NCBI GenBank assembly: GCA_050696075.1
Contig: JBOGUF010000171.1
Location: forward strand, 1-27,088
Reading direction: 5' to 3'
Source of the DNA: JBOGUF01 sp050696075
Lineage (GTDB): Bacteria > Chloroflexota > Chloroflexia > Thermomicrobiales > UBA6265
DNA: 27,088 nucleotides
The position numbers and the translations under genes were made by a program. The notes beneath the pieces were generated by a model. That model saw only the letters and a program-made list of their open reading frames with translations. It was not told the origin of the DNA and did not search any database. This document shows, one piece after another, positions 14,801 to 22,480 of this stretch (its first letter is position 1; each line of letters opens with the position of its first letter).

Positions 14801-14840
14801 GCATTCCGTCGGAAATATGGGCGGCATGATGTTGATGCAT
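11814..14840 (-). CDS. Large LuxR-type regulator with ATPase and TPR domains (second LAL protein)
   Basis: The 1008-residue protein has an N-terminal ATPase with Walker A GEAGIGKT at about 69-76 and Walker B VLIAFDDLQWSD at about 174-185, a long helical region with TPR-like pairs, and a C-terminal LuxR/GerE helix-turn-helix (LTEREVAVLRLVAQGLTN, ISEKTVTNHLTHIFTKA). It should be an ATP-dependent transcriptional activator; its ligand is unknown. It differs strongly in sequence from the regulator at 5281-8205. The start is uncertain: ATGs at 14840, 14804 and 14795 all lack a good ribosome site. The longest is given; the last begins MSGPGRDSLQ, closest to the conserved domain. It stands alone, convergent with the ParE-like gene. 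Confidence 0.88.
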   Translation of the reverse strand: MHQHHAAHISDGMPAMSGPGRDSLQPAHLPPTPRAGRLPLIGREDELARLRSAVDAGMAGGPRVVLLAGEAGIGKTRLLDEVMRLVTDGRTALGRCADERGMPPYLPWIDALADLDDRAGRQSSDARLQDLLLEADVDSDAPRLAGGPSPEQRKLRLFDRVTRALADLARATPVLIAFDDLQWSDEASNELLRYVALHLPTIPLAIVGTYRLEETAANPGLSRTIEEMNRRRLLTTIRVGPLTADETEQLLDALGGPRYRDLATTIYRLSDGNPFYVEEVVRALVDEGWLDPADASTALPTDVIPLPQGVVAVIQRRLERVGDSCRAVLECAALAGRAISVDLIAAATEQSPDTVADLCDEAVRAALVRLVMPDETAAARTGLPIDFEFLHDRVRESIAAGINPVRRRGVHARLAAALEAGGGADDDLARLAALTHHWQHARQGERAARFAELLGDAAIRAHAYIEAARAYRLAVDLVPAATDHAAGRSRGDLLLKLGDAALAMSAAEAIDAYAAAERAFAADGDDHGAARALHGLGSAHARREELDLAVAYLEAAVTALERCAPEADALTEALVEIGTILGTGLGRYDDAIRVGRRALELSTRDRALPAREANARLALGKTLLRAGNLAEGREMLAPALPIALQAAATDLAADVAGALSSHAYWTGDLDASERFARRRRELAVASGDPFALRHTLPWLAMIALARGDWADAERLLAEAEADVARVDSPEPRAFLRQVAGVLAFRRGRYDEAVGLLEEAIAGFRVSGAAALPWYLGWLAHAYLAAGDEASAERVASETAELVAALPAPSLPRVPALSDLGLYAARIDDAAAMRHWYDELLPYAGQFHWILVDRVLGVLAAAIGDAAAADRHFAAARTVALRGGIRPELALVAAERSALRLRAAAPADRASTEQELRDAILRLTTLDMTGDAARLAVALPGPRDYPAGLTEREVAVLRLVAQGLTNREIGDRLFISEKTVTNHLTHIFTKANVENRAAAVSFAHRHGLA

Positions 14841-14883
14841 GCACGGTACGTGGTTGGGGGCGTGGGGTCAATGGGGACATCTT

Positions 14884-14968
14884 GTCATCCCGAGCGAAGT
14901 CGAGGGATCTGCCTCTACTGAATCGCATTTATTGATAGAGCCGGATTCCTCGACAAGCTCGGAATGAC
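14884..14968. repeat. Dispersed inverted-repeat element, copy 2 (85 bp)
   Basis: GTCATCCCGAGC (14884-14895) pairs with GCTCGGAATGAC (14957-14968) with one mismatch. The 61-base centre differs from copy 1 except near the right end, where GGATTCCTCGACAAGCTCGG matches. It lies between the regulator and ScyD-like genes. Confidence 0.75.
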
Positions 14969-14979
14969 AGGAGGAGGAC

Positions 14980-16434
14980 TTACGACACGACTTCGATGTG
15001 GGCAGTCATCTCCGGGTGGAGGCCGCAGAGGTAGTCGTAGGAGCCGGGTTGGTCGAAGGTGAAGTCGTACTCGTCGCCGGCCGCGAGGATGTCGGAGTCC
15101 CAAACCTTGGCGCCGCCATCGAAAGCGACGGCCGTGTGGTCGGTTGGGCCGTCGTTGACCCAGGTGACGTTCGTGCCAACCGGGACGGTGAGATCGGCTG
15201 GGTCGAAGGCGAAGTCGACGATCCGCACCGTCACCACCGCGGCGACCGGCGAGGCCGCGGGCGCGGCCTCCGGTGTGGCGGGCGCTTGGCAGGCGGGCGG
15301 AGTCAGGTTGGCGGCACCGGCGTCGAGCGGTGTGCCGGCGGTCGGATCGATCCTCAGCACGAAGCCGCCACCGGGTTGGGCGCCGAGGGCCGGGACCGAG
15401 GTGTAGAGCGCACCATCAGGTCCGCGATCGAGCGAAATCGGGAAGAGCAAGCCGGTGGCGATCTCCTCGGCGCTGTCGGGGCCGATCTGGCGCACAACCG
15501 AGCCGGAGCCGGGAACGAAGAAGGGCGGCTCCGGCGTGTTGCCGGTCGACATTTGGCTCGCCCAGAGCGTGCCATCTGGATCGACGACAAGACCGGTGAC
15601 GGTCGTGAGGTTGGTCCAGATGTCGGTCATCGTGCCGTCCGGGGCGATTTCGACGACCTTGGCCGCGCCGTTCGGAAAGGGTACTGAGCTGAGGAAACCG
15701 ACATAGATACCGCCGTCCGGCGCCGGGGCGATCGCGGTCGGGACCTGATCGGTGATCGAGAGGTCGGCCACGCGCGACACCGAGCCATCGGGCGTGACGC
15801 TGATGACTTGCTCGCTGTTGCTCTCGACGATCCAGAGGACGCTTTCGTCGGGGGCGGCGACCATGGCAAAGAAGTTCCCCTCGGGGTCGAAATCGCCCGC
15901 CGGCACATTGGCGACCGGGTCTTCACGCATCCAGGCGCTGAGGTCGGCGACGAGGGTGGTCGAGCCGTCGTCATTCACGGCGTAGACGCCATTCGGGGTA
16001 TCCGGGTTGCCGTGGCTCTCACCGCCGCCGGCGACGAGCACATAGAGCTGGTCGGCGAGGACGGCGACGTCGGCGGCGCCGATGACGCCCATCGTCGCGT
16101 CGATTGCCGAGGGCAGTTCGCCGCCGCCGACGACCGGGCAGCCGTTGTCGATGCGGGAGACGGCGGCGGTAGGGCCGCCCATAAAGGGACCGATCGGCGG
16201 CGGAATGGGAGTGCCACTGGCCGGGGTCTCGCCGCCGAGACCGGCGTCGGCGACGTACATAGCGCCGCCGGCATCCCAGGCGACACCGCGCGGATTGTTC
16301 AGGCCAGCGGCGGCGACGGTGATACCGCCGGCCGAGGGCGTCGCTTGGCCGACCGGCGTGGCGTCCCGCGCGGCTACGCCAGCGCTGCTGGTGATGGCAA
16401 GAAGCGCGATGCAAAGGATGAGCCTCCGCAGCAT
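14980..16434 (-). CDS. Exported ScyD/ScyE-like propeller with C-terminal blue-copper (cupredoxin) domain
   Basis: The 484-residue protein has a signal peptide (MLRRLILCIALLAITSSAGVA), then a propeller-like region with repeated GLNNPRGVAWDAGGAMYVAD-type strands, the pattern of ScyD/ScyE and NHL-like proteins. After a Pro/Ala-rich linker (about 375-390) comes a cupredoxin of about 90 residues: VPVGTNVTWVNDGPTDHTAV supplies one His, and YDYLCGLHPEM supplies Cys, His and Met, the complete type 1 copper ligand set. An exported electron-transfer or oxidase-like role is suggested; ScyD/ScyE are known from the cyanobacterial scytonemin cluster, but nothing here indicates scytonemin synthesis. GGAGG lies seven bases before the ATG. 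Confidence 0.87.
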   Translation of the reverse strand: MLRRLILCIALLAITSSAGVAARDATPVGQATPSAGGITVAAAGLNNPRGVAWDAGGAMYVADAGLGGETPASGTPIPPPIGPFMGGPTAAVSRIDNGCPVVGGGELPSAIDATMGVIGAADVAVLADQLYVLVAGGGESHGNPDTPNGVYAVNDDGSTTLVADLSAWMREDPVANVPAGDFDPEGNFFAMVAAPDESVLWIVESNSEQVISVTPDGSVSRVADLSITDQVPTAIAPAPDGGIYVGFLSSVPFPNGAAKVVEIAPDGTMTDIWTNLTTVTGLVVDPDGTLWASQMSTGNTPEPPFFVPGSGSVVRQIGPDSAEEIATGLLFPISLDRGPDGALYTSVPALGAQPGGGFVLRIDPTAGTPLDAGAANLTPPACQAPATPEAAPAASPVAAVVTVRIVDFAFDPADLTVPVGTNVTWVNDGPTDHTAVAFDGGAKVWDSDILAAGDEYDFTFDQPGSYDYLCGLHPEMTAHIEVVS

Positions 16435-16543
16435 ACACCATCCTCCATTCGATCAAACGCCAATAGCTGCCACGATTGTGGCCCCCGCTGTGTAACAACG
16501 GATCAGAGAACTGTCAACAGCACAAACCATTCCGTCTTCCCCA

Positions 16544-16619
16544 CCGTCATGCCGATCGCGGAGCGGCATCTCTCCCGTGGAACGAACGCACGAGATTCCT
16601 CGTCACCTCGGAATGACGG
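16544..16619. repeat. Dispersed inverted-repeat element, copy 3 (76 bp)
   Basis: CCGTCATGCCGA (16544-16555) pairs with TCGGAATGACGG (16608-16619) with one mismatch. The right part has GAGATTCCTCGTCACCTCGG, resembling the right ends of copies 1, 2 and 4. It lies between the ScyD-like gene and the sulfatase gene. Confidence 0.7.
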
Positions 16620-16670
16620 ATGGGGGTGCGAGGGACGACGGGAAGAAGCGCGGTAGGAGAGAAGGGCGGC

Positions 16671-18131
16671 CTACCAAAACGCCTCACGTGGTTGCGAGCG
16701 GTCTTCGGTGGCGACAAGGATGTCGAGGAGGAAGCGTTCGAGGTCGGCGCGGATGGTGGCGGCGGCCGCGTCGTCCCAGCGGTTGTGCAGTTCGTTCGGG
16801 TCGGCGGCGAGGTCATAGAGCTCACCGGTGCGGGAACGGTCGGTGGCGGGTGGGCCGTGGTGGACGCAGATTTTGTGGTTGCCGCGGCGCAGCATGGTGA
16901 CGTGGACGGGCGGGTCGTAGGGATGACCGCTGTCGCGGTACTCGCAGAGCGCCCAGCCACGGCCGGTCGCGTCGTCGCCACGGGCGAGCGGCAGGAGGCT
17001 TTCGGCGTGGGAGCCCGGCAGTGACGGCAGGCCCGCGACGTCAAGGAACGTGGCACAGAGATCCATCCATTGGACGAGGTCGGCGCGACGTTCCCCGGCT
17101 GGGAGGCGTCCGGGCCAGCGCAGGATGAGCGGGACGCGGACGGCGCCCTCGTAGAACATCGGGCCTTTGAGCAGGAGTTCGTGGTCGCCGAGCATCTCGC
17201 CGTGGTCGCTGGTGAAGATGACCAGGGTGTTTTCGGCCAGCCCAAGTTCGTCGAGTTTGGCGAGGATGCGCCGCGTTTCGTCGTCGATGAAGCTGACCAT
17301 CGCGTAGTAGGCGGCGACGATCTGCTGGATCTCGTCGGACTCGTAGGTGGCGAAGCCGCGGGCGTGACCGGCGTAGGCCGCTTGCGAGATGTCGGCCTGG
17401 ATTGGCGGTTTGGTGGCGAGCGCGCCGGGGCGGTTAATCGGTGTGGCCAGCGACGCCGGGTCGTAGCGGTCGAGGTACTCCTTGGGCGCGATGAAGGGAT
17501 GGTGTGGATCGTAGAAGTTGGCCCAGAGGAAGAAGGGGTGGTCGGGGTCGCGCCCACGCTCGAGGAAGTCGATTGCCCGGTCACCGACCCAATGGCTATA
17601 GTGTGCCTCGGTCGGCATGTTGTCGAAGGTGATCGCGCCGTCGCCCTGGTCGCGGCCCCGGCTGACGGCTTCGGCGTAGAGTTCGGGGTGATTGGCCTCC
17701 AGCCAGCGGTGGTACTGGTTCTCCGGGGAGCGGTGGGACGGGTCGTGCGCCCACTCGAAGACGCGGAAGCCGTCGTCGAGACGCTTTTCCGTGCGCCCGC
17801 CGAAGGCTGAGCCAAGGTGCAACTTGCCGATCAAGCCGCAATCGAAGCCGTTGTCCGCCAACGCTCGCGAAACGAGCGGGGCATCCCGCGGCAACGAGAC
17901 GCCGTTGGCCCAGAGTCCGTGATTGTGGACGTATTGTCCGGTCATCAGGCTCGCCCGCGCGGGCGAACAGACCGGGTTCTGCACGTAGCACTGCTCGAAG
18001 AGCACGCCCTCACCCGCCAGGGCGTCGATCGCCGGCGTCTGGACGTGCGGATTGCCATAGCATCCCAGCGCATCGTACCGCTGCTGGTCGGTGCAGATGA
18101 GAAGGATGTTTGGCCGGGTGTTCGCTGACAT
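16671..18131 (-). CDS. Sulfatase (Cys-type, arylsulfatase/choline-sulfatase-like)
   Basis: The 486-residue enzyme should hydrolyse sulfate esters. NILLICTDQQRYDALGCYG holds the first metal-binding Asp (D15). The signature CSPARASLMTG at about 55-65 carries the Cys that must be converted to formylglycine by a maturase not seen in this window. Later blocks include FFLWANFYDPHHPF and IFTSDHGEMLGDH, both typical of the alkaline-phosphatase-like sulfatase fold. No signal peptide precedes the fold, so it is probably cytoplasmic. GGAG lies about six bases before the ATG at 18131; a GTG at 18134 is also possible. A long inverted heptamer array lies just upstream. The adjacent ABC permease remnant suggests an older uptake-and-desulfation cluster. 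Confidence 0.9.
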   Translation of the reverse strand: MSANTRPNILLICTDQQRYDALGCYGNPHVQTPAIDALAGEGVLFEQCYVQNPVCSPARASLMTGQYVHNHGLWANGVSLPRDAPLVSRALADNGFDCGLIGKLHLGSAFGGRTEKRLDDGFRVFEWAHDPSHRSPENQYHRWLEANHPELYAEAVSRGRDQGDGAITFDNMPTEAHYSHWVGDRAIDFLERGRDPDHPFFLWANFYDPHHPFIAPKEYLDRYDPASLATPINRPGALATKPPIQADISQAAYAGHARGFATYESDEIQQIVAAYYAMVSFIDDETRRILAKLDELGLAENTLVIFTSDHGEMLGDHELLLKGPMFYEGAVRVPLILRWPGRLPAGERRADLVQWMDLCATFLDVAGLPSLPGSHAESLLPLARGDDATGRGWALCEYRDSGHPYDPPVHVTMLRRGNHKICVHHGPPATDRSRTGELYDLAADPNELHNRWDDAAAATIRADLERFLLDILVATEDRSQPREAFW

Positions 18132-18145
18132 CACGTTCTCCGCTG

Positions 18146-18225
18146 AGGCGTTAGGCGTTAGGCGTTAGGGAGAACGACGACGTAACCCCTAACGCCTAAC
18201 GCCTAACGCCTAACGCCTAACCCCT
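18146..18225. repeat. Inverted heptamer arrays forming a 25-bp perfect hairpin
   Basis: AGGCGTT units (18146-18170) face CCTAACG-type units on the other side (18186-18225, five units). Of these, 18146-18170 and 18187-18211 are perfectly complementary over 25 bp, with a 16-base loop. On the minus strand it lies about three bases past the permease remnant's TGA and 15-20 bases before the sulfatase Shine-Dalgarno, so it could terminate the first and insulate or regulate the second. Confidence 0.9.
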
Positions 18226-18596
18226 TCATGATTTTACTGCTCCCGCGACGCCTTCGATGAAGTAGCGCTGCAAGAAGATGAAGAGGAGGACGACGGGGAT
18301 CAGGGAAATGGTCGCCGCCGCGGCTAAACCGGACCAGTCGGTCGAATGCTCGCCGCGGAAGGCGAGCATGCCGACGGCGAGGGTGCGCAACTCCGGAGCG
18401 AGTCCTTCAGTGAGGCCGAGAGGTGCCAGAAGAAGGGATAGTCCCCGAGCAGGCAGAAGGTGGCAAGGATGATGAACCGCGCCGTCAGGCTCCACTCCGG
18501 GCGTCGCGCAGGCCGTCGTAGACGGCGTCTCAGCGACGCCGCCGCGCCGAGGCGCGGGAGGTCGATGGTAGGAAGCGTGGAGGTGGGGTGGTCCAT
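18226..18596 (-). pseudogene. Decayed sugar ABC transporter permease (MalG-like), internally deleted
   Basis: One frame starts MDHPTSTLPTIDLPRLGAAA and reaches a first transmembrane-like segment (FIILATFCLLGDYPFFW, then HLSASLKD), as at the start of MalG-type permeases. Another frame supplies the C-terminus: LRTLAVGMLAFRGEHSTDW, then ISLIPVVLLFIFLQRYFIEG and a stop. MalG-type permeases are about 280 residues; here roughly 170 middle residues are missing, and the ends join near 18392-18405 with a change of frame. The missing part includes the EAA loop that contacts the ATPase. It cannot be functional. The neighbouring sulfatase suggests an old sulfated-sugar uptake locus. Confidence 0.82.
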
Positions 18597-18611
18597 GCCG
18601 GCGGATCTTGT

Positions 18612-18637
18612 TTCCAACATTCCATTGAATGTTGGAA
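18612..18637. promoter_or_regulatory. 11-bp palindrome, probable operator upstream of the permease remnant
   Basis: TTCCAACATTC (18612-18622) and GAATGTTGGAA (18627-18637) are perfect inverted repeats with a four-base spacer, in an AT-rich patch within GC-rich surroundings. It lies 16 bases before the remnant's start on the minus strand, the right place for an operator of a sugar-responsive repressor. It may now be a relic. Confidence 0.6.
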
Positions 18638-18878
18638 CTTTAACGCTCACAGTCCGTGAATGCAATGCGTTTGTAGTGGTGACCGAGGGAAGGGGCGGTA
18701 TGATAGGGAGTGTCTGAATGCAGAATGGAGTGGAACGAGATGCGGCGGTGGCAGCGGGTCGGATTAGCGACGACGATTGCGGTGGTAGCGGTGCTCCTAC
18801 GGCCCCGGCGAGCCGGTGAGCTCACCGGACCCTATCGCGCACGCCGACATGGGGTGGGGAGCAGAGAGGATGACCGCA

Positions 18879-20057
18879 ATGGGTGATTCGATGGTGCGGC
18901 GCCGGGTCCTCCTGACGGCGGCGGTGCTGGTGGCGCTGTCGATCGGGGTGGTAGCGGCGCGGCAGGTGGCGCCGGTCTTCCAGTCGCCAGCAACCGGGCA
19001 CGCGCAGGTGGTGACGCAGGGTATCGCCCGGCTGCCGGACCGGGAGGTGGTCTGGCGACTCGTCGAGCGCCGGGCCCAGGCGCGTGTCGACGCCGGGCCG
19101 ACGACGCACGAACTCGGCTTCGTCCTGGCGACCGACGAGCCGGTCTTGCTCTCAAACGAGACGGCCGAGGGATCACTACAGGATGTGGCGCTGCTGGCGC
19201 CGGGTGAGGCGTATCTGGTCGCGGATGGCACGCGGCAGGCGCGGGCCAGTATGGGCGACGTGACGATCACCTACCTGGCGCTGGAACTGGTGCCGGCAAA
19301 CATCGCCGACCGGGTTGGCACGGGCACCCTCCTCTTCACCAGCGATCCCTTCGTCCCGCCGCCGGGCGCGCGCGACATCGACTTGGTGCGCAACATCTTG
19401 GTGCTCGGCGAGTCGGGGTTTCTCCCGAATACCGGGCAGGACGTCGTCGTGCTGGCGACCGAGGGCGCGGTCGACGTCGTGCCGTCGGGCGGCGGTGGGC
19501 GGACCTTGCAGGCCGGGGAGTCGGCAATCTTCTCCGGCGACTTGCAGATCACCGCGGTGCAGCCGGTGGTGGCCGCACGGCGGGCGCCGGTGGCGGCGCT
19601 GACGGCACCATTGGCGCAGGAATCGGGCGTGGCGGCCTACGTGGTGGCGGTGATCGGTCCGGAGATTCCGCCGGTTGGCGGCGCAACGCCCGAGGCGACC
19701 GCGACGGCGACCGCCGCGCCGACGGCGACGCCGGAACCGACCGCGACGGCCGAACCAACCCTTGAGCCGTCGCCAACCGAGGTTCCGCCCTCGCCAACGC
19801 CAGAGCCCACCGCCACGTCGCGCGGCACTCCCTCCGACCGGGACGGCGATGGGCTCACCGATGACCAAGAACGGGCCATCGGCACTAATCCTGGCAACCC
19901 CGATACCGACGGCGATGGGCTCTCGGACGGGGATGAGGTGAATAAGTACGGGACCAATCCGCTCGATCCGGACACGGACGGCGACGGCTGGACAGACGGG
20001 CGGGAAGTGGCGGCGGGGACCGATCCACTCGATCCGGAGGACTTTCCGAGGCGGTGA
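18879..20057 (+). CDS. Exported protein with cupin-like regions and C-terminal Ca-binding repeats
   Basis: The 392-residue protein has an N-terminal hydrophobic signal or anchor (VRRRVLLTAAVLVALSIGVV), then two beta-rich regions (GFVLATDEPVLLSNETA and LLAPGEAYLVADGT; VVVLATEGAVDVVPSG and LQAGESAIFSGD) that read like paired cupin-like strands. A Pro/Thr-rich linker of about 50 residues follows, then three repeats of the form D-x-DGDG-x-x-D (DRDGDGLTDDQE, DTDGDGLSDGDE, DTDGDGWTDGRE), the calcium-binding thrombospondin type 3/EF-like pattern. It should sit on or outside the membrane. GAGAGG lies eight bases before ATG 18879; a GTG at 18816 and ATGs at 18870 and 18891 are alternatives. A TATGAT -10-like box lies at 18699-18704. 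Ligand unknown. Confidence 0.82.
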   Translation: MGDSMVRRRVLLTAAVLVALSIGVVAARQVAPVFQSPATGHAQVVTQGIARLPDREVVWRLVERRAQARVDAGPTTHELGFVLATDEPVLLSNETAEGSLQDVALLAPGEAYLVADGTRQARASMGDVTITYLALELVPANIADRVGTGTLLFTSDPFVPPPGARDIDLVRNILVLGESGFLPNTGQDVVVLATEGAVDVVPSGGGGRTLQAGESAIFSGDLQITAVQPVVAARRAPVAALTAPLAQESGVAAYVVAVIGPEIPPVGGATPEATATATAAPTATPEPTATAEPTLEPSPTEVPPSPTPEPTATSRGTPSDRDGDGLTDDQERAIGTNPGNPDTDGDGLSDGDEVNKYGTNPLDPDTDGDGWTDGREVAAGTDPLDPEDFPRR

Positions 20058-20185
20058 TGCGGCGGGCCGGGGGGCTTTCCTCCAAACGGGGGCGGCGCCC
20101 CGGTTGCCCGGAGCGCCGCTGCTGAGGGGAGAGGCCGCGCCGCCTAGAGCGTGGGGCAGCGGGGCGGCCGAGGAAGATTGGCGGG

Positions 20186-22333
20186 TTAGGCGCGGATGAC
20201 GGCCCGCGCCGCTCCCAGGATGAGGTCGGGGGAGAGGCCCATCGCCCGGAGTGAGATGAAGGACGCGGCAGTCAGCTGGAGGAGGCCGAGCAGGATGCCA
20301 GGGCCGTGGAGGATGATCGGGTCGCCCTCGGGGCCGGTGGTCGTGCCGCTGCCGGTATTGGGAAGATCCGTGACCGGCGGCTCCTTCTTTCCGTCAGGGC
20401 CGCAGTTGAAGACGTAGACCTCGGCGGTGTGGCCGTCGCTGACGACGATGTTGCCCTCGGCGTCGACGTCGTCCGACTCGGCGCGGCACCACTCGCGGTC
20501 GATCTCCCAGAGGCTCCAGGTCGTCGCCGGCAGGTAGAGGACCTCGATGCCATCGGCGCCGGTGTTGAAGACGATCGGGTCGCCTTCGCCGCTGGTGGCT
20601 TGCAGGCCGAACTCGGCGCCGCCTCCATAGAGCTCGCAGGCCTCGATCGTGTAGATGTGGCCGTCGCACCAGAACTTGTAGACGATCAACTCGCCGCCGT
20701 CAGGTTCGTCGGCCGGGACGTTGTACCAGTGGCAGACGATCTCCTCGCCGCTGAGCAGCGAGAGGTCGATGCCGCCGTCGATCACGTCTGGTTGGAAGTA
20801 GGCAAGCGCGGGGCCGAGCATCGGGTCGTCGCTGGGCACGGCGCTGGTGCACTCGACGAAGAGGGCGACGATGCCGGCCGGGATCGACTCGACGAGGTAG
20901 TAGTCGCCCGTGCCGAGCCCGCTGAAGAAGACCATACCGTCGCCCGCGTCGCCGGTAACGCCCTCGCCGACTGGATTGAATCCGTGCCAGAGCGAGAAGG
21001 CGACGCCGTTGGTCAGGCTGGGGCAATCGACCTCGGGGTCCGCGCCAACGGCGTTCAGGTCGTAGCCAGGCGGGCAAGTGTGCTTGTAGACGGTGATTGA
21101 GCCGTCGTCGTCGAGCGGGATGTTGAGCCAGACGCAGATCAGACGCGAGCCTGCCGGCAGTTCCTGGTTGACGACGCCGCCGGTGGAGTCGGTCGGGGCG
21201 GGGCCGTCCACCGGCTCGTCCAGGATTTCGACTTCGACGACCGGTTCGATCTCACCGCCGTCGCCGTCGTCCACCGCCTCGATCAGCTCCGCGCCACCCT
21301 CGGGGACGATGAAGCAGAAGACGATGGGGTCGCCGTAGCCGGCCGGGATCGTCTCGGTCAGGGTGATCGGACCGGCTGGGACGTCGGTCCATTCCGCATT
21401 GCCGTCGCCGGCGTCGCCGGTGGTGGCGGAGACCTCGTAGCCATCGCTGGCGGAGAGGTGGAAGCCGACGCCGTTCATCTTGGTGGTGCACTGCACTTCG
21501 AGGTAACCGAGGTCGGTATTGGTGGGATCGGTGCCTTCGAGGCAGTCGTACTTGATGACGGTGACCTCGCCGTCGTCGTCACCGAGCGGGATGTTGAACC
21601 AGAAGCAGCCCATCGTGATGCCGGGGTACTCGGTGACGAGACTGACGTAGCCGCCCGGCGCAAGCTGAAGCGGGACGACGCCGTCGATGGCGACGCCGTC
21701 GGTGATGGTGCCCCAGCCGCAGTAGACGAGCGGGTCGCTATAACCGGCGGGAACCTCTTCGATCAGGTCGAAGGCGCCCATCGGGACGTCGGCCCAATAA
21801 GCTTCGCCGCTGGCGTTGGTGATCTCAACCCGGTCCTCGAACTCGGTGGCGAGGTGGAAGACGACGCCCTCCAACACCGCGGTGCATTCCGCGAAGAGTT
21901 CTTCCTGGCTGACGAATTCAAGGTCGATGCCGGCTGGACAGTCATATTTGAAGACCGTCACGTCACCGGGGGCCGGGTCGCCGGGGAGTTCAACATCGGA
22001 GATCTCATCGAGTGCATCCGGGACGATCTCCGGGCTGGCCTCGATGACGAGATCGGGGATTTCTTCGAGGGCGTCGGGGTTGATCTCGGGTTCGCCGAGG
22101 GGATCTGGGTCGACACCGAGCTCGACCTCGCCGATGGGGACGATCTCGACGATGGCGGGTTCGTCCTCCTCGGCGGCGACGCCGGGGGAGGAGAGGGGCA
22201 GCAGCGCCATTGCGACGAGGAACGTCACGAGCGCAAGCGCGCCGAGGCGGGGCAGGGCGCGGCGCCGCGTCCGCGTGTGCCGAGACCGAATACCGGTGGT
22301 TGCAACGTTGTGGGTGCTTGACCGCGTCGTCAT
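20186..22333 (-). CDS. Large exported repeat protein with SpaA/prealbumin-like repeats and LPNTG C-terminus
   Basis: The 715-residue acidic protein has a long basic N-region (ends RTRRRALPRL), a hydrophobic signal to about residue 54, then an acidic spacer rich in Asp, Glu and Pro. Four repeats of 130-150 residues start at VTVFKYDC (about 125), VTVIKYDC (257), ITVYKHTC (412) and LIVYKFWC (548). Each has a middle strand like DVPMGAFDLIEEVPAGYSD and ends with CxWxNxP. This is the prealbumin/SpaA-like pattern of bacterial surface rods, with a likely disulfide between the start and end Cys of each unit. LPNTG at 657-661 precedes a hydrophobic stretch and a basic tail, a sortase-type sorting signal. 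No sortase is seen nearby. GGAGACGGCC precedes the ATG. Confidence 0.85.
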   Translation of the reverse strand: MTTRSSTHNVATTGIRSRHTRTRRRALPRLGALALVTFLVAMALLPLSSPGVAAEEDEPAIVEIVPIGEVELGVDPDPLGEPEINPDALEEIPDLVIEASPEIVPDALDEISDVELPGDPAPGDVTVFKYDCPAGIDLEFVSQEELFAECTAVLEGVVFHLATEFEDRVEITNASGEAYWADVPMGAFDLIEEVPAGYSDPLVYCGWGTITDGVAIDGVVPLQLAPGGYVSLVTEYPGITMGCFWFNIPLGDDDGEVTVIKYDCLEGTDPTNTDLGYLEVQCTTKMNGVGFHLSASDGYEVSATTGDAGDGNAEWTDVPAGPITLTETIPAGYGDPIVFCFIVPEGGAELIEAVDDGDGGEIEPVVEVEILDEPVDGPAPTDSTGGVVNQELPAGSRLICVWLNIPLDDDGSITVYKHTCPPGYDLNAVGADPEVDCPSLTNGVAFSLWHGFNPVGEGVTGDAGDGMVFFSGLGTGDYYLVESIPAGIVALFVECTSAVPSDDPMLGPALAYFQPDVIDGGIDLSLLSGEEIVCHWYNVPADEPDGGELIVYKFWCDGHIYTIEACELYGGGAEFGLQATSGEGDPIVFNTGADGIEVLYLPATTWSLWEIDREWCRAESDDVDAEGNIVVSDGHTAEVYVFNCGPDGKKEPPVTDLPNTGSGTTTGPEGDPIILHGPGILLGLLQLTAASFISLRAMGLSPDLILGAARAVIRA

Positions 22334-22480
22334 GGCCGTCTCCTTCGGATGGTGCGTTCCACCTGAACACAGCCTTATGGTGCCCGCTGGCGGTTAAGCG
22401 AACATCGAGGGGTTCACTGAGGTTTAGGGAGCGGGGGTTAGCTGGGGTCTACGTGAAGTTACTGATGGGAAGGCCGACGC

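Noticed and set aside
16547..17815. A 422-residue minus-strand open frame overlapping the sulfatase
   Set aside because: Same strand, different frame; the sulfatase frame has all expected motifs, while this one is Ser/Pro/Thr/Arg-rich noise.
18740..18886. Small ORF beginning MRRWQRVGLATTIAVVAVLL just before the cupin-like exported protein
   Set aside because: It starts with a signal-like stretch and has a GGAG nine bases upstream, but the rest (48 residues in all) is charged, without a domain, and overlaps the next gene's signal region in another frame. Too weak to call a gene; could be a remnant of an earlier start.
20058..20185. GC-rich gap between the convergent genes, with short GGGGC/GCCCC hairpins
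   Set aside because: Only five-base-pair stems in very GC-rich DNA, as expected by chance; no T-tract.
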